Under the pieces are notes generated by a model. That model saw only the letters and a list, made by a program, of their open reading frames with translations. It did no database searches and was not told where the DNA came from. The translations under genes and the position numbers were made by a program. From Rhodobacteraceae bacterium UBA1943 (GTDB taxonomy: Bacteria > Pseudomonadota > Alphaproteobacteria > Rhodobacterales > Rhodobacteraceae), in NCBI GenBank assembly GCA_002336845.1, contig DDEX01000097.1:31512-48490 (forward strand): DNA of 16,979 bases, in the 5' to 3' direction. The stretch's first letter is position 1. Each line of letters begins with the position of its first letter. This document shows, one piece after another, positions 14,515 through 16,979 of the stretch.

Positions 14515-15762
14515 TCAGATCAGGAACTCGGCCAGCAGTTCATCCTTGGTGATGTCGCTGTATTGAAATGCTGCGGCGTCCAGTTGATCGGTCAGCGCCT
14601 TGAAGTTTTCCGGTCGGCTGGTCTCGATCCCGATCAGGACCGAACCAAAGTTCCGCGCCGATTTCTTCAGGTATTCGAACCGGGCAATGTCATCGTCCGG
14701 CCCCAGCATCTCCAGAAACTCGCGCAGGGCACCGGGTCGCTGCGGCATTCGCAGGATGAAGTATTTTTTCACCCCGCTAAAGCGCTGTGCGCGTTCCTTG
14801 ACCTCTGGCAGGCGCTCGAAATCGAAGTTCCCGCCCGAGGTGACACAGACCACCGTCTTGCCCCGGATCTCTTCGGCCATATCTTGCAGGGCATTCACAG
14901 ACAGCGCGCCCGCCGGCTCCAGCACGATACCTTCGACATTCAGCATTTCCAGCATGGTCACGCAGATGCGGTCTTCTGGGGCCAGCAACACTTCTTCCGG
15001 TTTCACCCAGGACAGTGCCGCGAAATTGCGGTCACCGATGCGGGCGACGGCAGCACCATCGACAAAACTGTCCACCTTGTTCAGCTTGACCGGCTCATGC
15101 GATTTCAGGGCGGCGGTCAGACTTGCCCCGCCAAGCGGCTCGACAAAGCGGAACTGCGTCTGGGGTGCCTCATCGCGCAGATAGTGCGTGACGCCCGCCG
15201 ACAACCCGCCGCCGCCGACAGGCAATACGACCAGATCGGGCGCGCGGCCCAGTTGGTCCAGTATCTCGACCCCGACAGAGGCCTGCCCCTCGATCACGTC
15301 GTCATCGTCAAAAGGTGCCAGAAAATGCGCGCCCTCTTTGGCGCAAAACGCCTGTGCCGCAGCAAGCGTCTGGTCGAAATAATCCCCTGTCAGTACGATC
15401 CTGACGAATTCGCCGCCAAAGGTGCGGGTCTTGTCGATCTTTTGCTGTGGCGTGGTTACAGGCATGAAAATGGTGCCCGAAACGCCGAAGTGCCAACAGG
15501 CAAAAGCCATGCCCTGCGCATGGTTCCCCGCGCTGGCGCAGACGAAGTGGCGCTGATCGGGGGTGGCGGCACGCACCTTGCGCATGGCGTTCCACGCCCC
15601 CCGCAGCTTATAGCTGCGGACGGGCGACAGATCTTCGCGTTTCAGCCAGATGTCGGCCCCATATCGCTGCGACAGGAAATCATTCCGTTGCAGCGGGGTG
15701 CGGGGAAACAACTCGCGCAGCGCGCGGGTGGTGGCTTTGGCGGCTTGGGCAAACGTGGTCAT
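14515..15762 (-). CDS. ilvA: Threonine ammonia-lyase (threonine deaminase), short form
   Basis: PLP enzyme that deaminates L-threonine to 2-oxobutanoate, the first committed step to isoleucine. It has 415 residues from this start, about 100 fewer than E. coli IlvA and close to the B. subtilis form. The N-terminal fold-II catalytic domain shows LKREDLSPVRSYKLRGA with PLP lysine Lys52, ASAGNHAQG, LPVGGGGLSAG and VTSGGNFDFERL. The C-terminus has one ACT-like regulatory domain (RPGALREFLEMLG to the end) instead of two, so isoleucine feedback may still apply. The start is uncertain: an in-frame ATG at 15780 adds six residues (MGQVWP) and has a weak CAGG upstream, while ATG 15762 fits the usual family N-terminus. 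Both ATGs sit in an 8-4-8 palindrome. The gene is downstream of a membrane-protein gene on the same strand (stop 15800). Confidence 0.93.
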   Translation of the reverse strand: MTTFAQAAKATTRALRELFPRTPLQRNDFLSQRYGADIWLKREDLSPVRSYKLRGAWNAMRKVRAATPDQRHFVCASAGNHAQGMAFACWHFGVSGTIFMPVTTPQQKIDKTRTFGGEFVRIVLTGDYFDQTLAAAQAFCAKEGAHFLAPFDDDDVIEGQASVGVEILDQLGRAPDLVVLPVGGGGLSAGVTHYLRDEAPQTQFRFVEPLGGASLTAALKSHEPVKLNKVDSFVDGAAVARIGDRNFAALSWVKPEEVLLAPEDRICVTMLEMLNVEGIVLEPAGALSVNALQDMAEEIRGKTVVCVTSGGNFDFERLPEVKERAQRFSGVKKYFILRMPQRPGALREFLEMLGPDDDIARFEYLKKSARNFGSVLIGIETSRPENFKALTDQLDAAAFQYSDITKDELLAEFLI

Positions 15763-15780
15763 GGGCCAGACTTGGCCCAT
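15763..15780 (-). promoter_or_regulatory. ilvA: Palindrome at the ilvA translation start
   Basis: On the minus strand ATGGGCCA, a four-base loop AGTC, and TGGCCCAT form a perfect 8-bp hairpin covering 15761-15780. One in-frame ATG begins the left arm and the second lies at the end of the right arm. Folding of the mRNA here would hide the start region, or the DNA palindrome could be a protein site. The structure is seen; the function is not known. Confidence 0.45.
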
Positions 15781-15799
15781 GACGCCTGCTTGCGCAAGA

Positions 15800-16579
15800 T
15801 CAGACCAGCGGACGTTTCTCGATGTAATGCCCGTAAAGCGTGGTCAGGATCGACACGCCCACCATGGTGACAAGCCAGGTCACGACGATATTCCAGATCA
15901 GAGAGACCACGGGAATGCGGTCAAAAATCAGGAACCCCAGCAGCGCCAACACAAGATGGGCACCCACGGCGATGACCGACAGCGCCACTATATCTGCAGT
16001 GGCCCCCCTTGTCGCATCCCACCCCGCCATGAAGGGCTGCCCACTGCCAATGGCAGAACCGGGCAACGCAGTTGTCAAGCGGAAGGCAAGATACATCATC
16101 GGCAACTGCACAAGAACAGCCATCAGAACCAGGAACAGAACATAGCTCCCGCGAGTCATCAGCGGCGAAAGCAAGCCTCCGATGATCATCCCCAGTACCG
16201 CACCAGCAATCACAATGATCAGGCCATAGCCCAGCGACCGCCCGAAATAGCCCATCATGCGTTCGCCGTTATAGGCTGGAACAAAGCCCTGCGGCTGTTC
16301 GTTCAGCAAGACATACCGATGCCAGGCCACCGCCAGCCACAGGCTGGTCACGACCGTTACAACGATGACGATCAACACCCCCAGACCCATGCCTGCACCC
16401 ATTCCCATGCCGCCGCCAGCCATCGCGCCGGGGTTGCCCGCTCCCATCATTGCGCCACCCATCAACATGAGCACAACGACAGTCTGGATCAGGATCGGCA
16501 GTACCGAAACGCGCAACGCGCCGTCCAGATTGCCCGTAACCTGACGGACTGAATGCAGGAATATCTCCAGGCCCTTCAT
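15800..16579 (-). CDS. Multi-pass membrane protein of unknown function with Gly/Met-rich loop
   Basis: Predicted inner-membrane protein of 259 residues that I cannot assign to a named family with confidence; the layout loosely resembles Yip1-type proteins. About six hydrophobic segments are visible, near residues 24-40, 66-86, 115-137, 142-165, and two more in the last 70 residues. Between the first two is a loop (about 38-67) made almost only of Gly, Ala and Met, with eight methionines. The WHRYVLLNEQPQGFVPAYN stretch after helix two looks like a conserved cytoplasmic loop. The start is ATG 16579, not the in-frame ATG at 16591, because GGAGG (16585-16589) sits five bases before 16579 and overlaps the other codon. 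It is 37 bp upstream of ilvA on the same strand and divergent from argG, so cotranscription with ilvA is likely. Confidence 0.8.
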   Translation of the reverse strand: MKGLEIFLHSVRQVTGNLDGALRVSVLPILIQTVVVLMLMGGAMMGAGNPGAMAGGGMGMGAGMGLGVLIVIVVTVVTSLWLAVAWHRYVLLNEQPQGFVPAYNGERMMGYFGRSLGYGLIIVIAGAVLGMIIGGLLSPLMTRGSYVLFLVLMAVLVQLPMMYLAFRLTTALPGSAIGSGQPFMAGWDATRGATADIVALSVIAVGAHLVLALLGFLIFDRIPVVSLIWNIVVTWLVTMVGVSILTTLYGHYIEKRPLV

Positions 16580-16732
16580 CTTAGCCTCCATGCTGAAATG
16601 CGCTGCGGTCAGGATTGCGGTTTACGCCCACAAGTCAACCGAAGCCTGCATTGCGCGAACCTGCCGCTGACCGCCAGCTTGCCCTTGCCGCCGTTTCCCG
16701 CTAAGCGCGGGCAAACCGCGATGGAGCGTCTT
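16580..16732. other. Divergent intergenic region, membrane protein / argG
   Basis: This 153-bp stretch holds the promoters of two divergent genes; no clear -35/-10 pair is evident. A hairpin at 16693-16716 (GTTTCCCGC with GCGGG-C-AAAC, one bulged C, 5-base loop) stands just before the argG ribosome site GGAG (16723-16726). It could influence argG translation or be incidental. No RNA gene was recognised. Confidence 0.4.
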
Positions 16733-16979
16733 ATGTTCAAGCCGAAGAAAGTCGTGCTGGCCTATTCCGGGGGCCTTGATACCTCGATTATCCTGAAATG
16801 GCTGCAAACCGAATATGGCTGCGAGGTCGTGACCTTTACGGCCGACCTTGGTCAGGGCGAAGAGTTGGAGCCGGCGCGCCAGAAGGCGCTGCTGATGGGG
16901 ATCAAGCCCGAAAACATCCATATCGTCGATGTGCGCGAAGAGTTCGTACGCGATTTCGTTTTCCCGATGTTCCGCGCCA
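16733..16979 (+). CDS. argG: Argininosuccinate synthase (5' part)
   Basis: Joins citrulline and aspartate with ATP to form argininosuccinate in arginine synthesis. Only the first 82 codons are present; the frame runs off the window end. The N-terminal ATP-binding P-loop is diagnostic: VVLAYSGGLDTSIILKWL, with the SGGLDTS motif of the N-type ATP pyrophosphatase family, followed by VVTFTADLGQGEELEPAR. The start at 16733 has GGAG six bases upstream (16723-16726); an in-frame ATG at 16721 would add MERL and overlap that site, so it is less likely. It is divergent from the unknown membrane protein gene. Confidence 0.97.
   Translation, partial: MFKPKKVVLAYSGGLDTSIILKWLQTEYGCEVVTFTADLGQGEELEPARQKALLMGIKPENIHIVDVREEFVRDFVFPMFRA

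Noticed and set aside
14563..15870. Long open frame on the plus strand opposite ilvA
   Set aside because: Antisense to a gene with full PLP-enzyme motifs; no domain seen.
1..16979. CRISPR arrays, tRNA/rRNA genes, transposases, phage genes or attachment sites
   Set aside because: No regularly spaced repeats, cloverleaf RNAs, transposase motifs or terminal inverted repeats were seen on either strand.

Overview
This is a 17 kb piece of a high-GC chromosome, most likely from an alphaproteobacterium of the Rhodobacterales (Rhodobacter/Paracoccus-like). The inference rests on the high GC, the carboxy(nor)spermidine polyamine pair, the short one-ACT-domain threonine deaminase, a half-size sugar ABC ATPase, and a GC-rich hairpin after aroC of a kind I associate with that order. 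No database search was possible. No plasmid, phage, IS, CRISPR, tRNA or rRNA signature was seen. The gene content is core metabolism and the window is packed: the largest gaps are about 156, 153 and 141 bp, and no stretch over 300 bp lacks a gene.

Left part (1-5893, + strand): a xylose uptake and catabolism operon, xylF (partial) - xylH - xylG - xylB - xylA. The binding protein, permease and ATPase import D-xylose; XylA isomerises it to xylulose and XylB phosphorylates that to xylulose-5-phosphate. A strong hairpin separates xylF from xylH. The other junctions overlap by 1-4 bases, which suggests translational coupling. A near-perfect bidirectional terminator ends the operon and also serves the convergent polyamine genes.

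Middle part (5898-12157): on the minus strand, nspC-like decarboxylase and then a carboxy(nor)spermidine dehydrogenase, together the aspartate-semialdehyde route to spermidine-type polyamines. Divergent from these is a YghZ/Gpr-type aldo-keto reductase. Its stop codon overlaps the stop of a convergent DUF4105 membrane protein, which itself overlaps the 3' end of ubiG (ubiquinone biosynthesis). A proline iminopeptidase (pip) is divergent from ubiG.

Right part (12158-16979): a TerC/Alx-family membrane protein with a foldable leader, then aroC (chorismate synthase) behind a 12-bp inverted repeat. Converging on aroC is a minus-strand pair: a six-helix membrane protein with a Gly/Met-rich loop, then ilvA (threonine deaminase). 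The window ends in the first 82 codons of argG (argininosuccinate synthase).

I found no convincing undescribed system. The observations worth a second look are mostly regulatory or architectural: intercistronic hairpins, overlapping genes, the terC leader, a palindrome at the ilvA start, and two proteins of unknown role.
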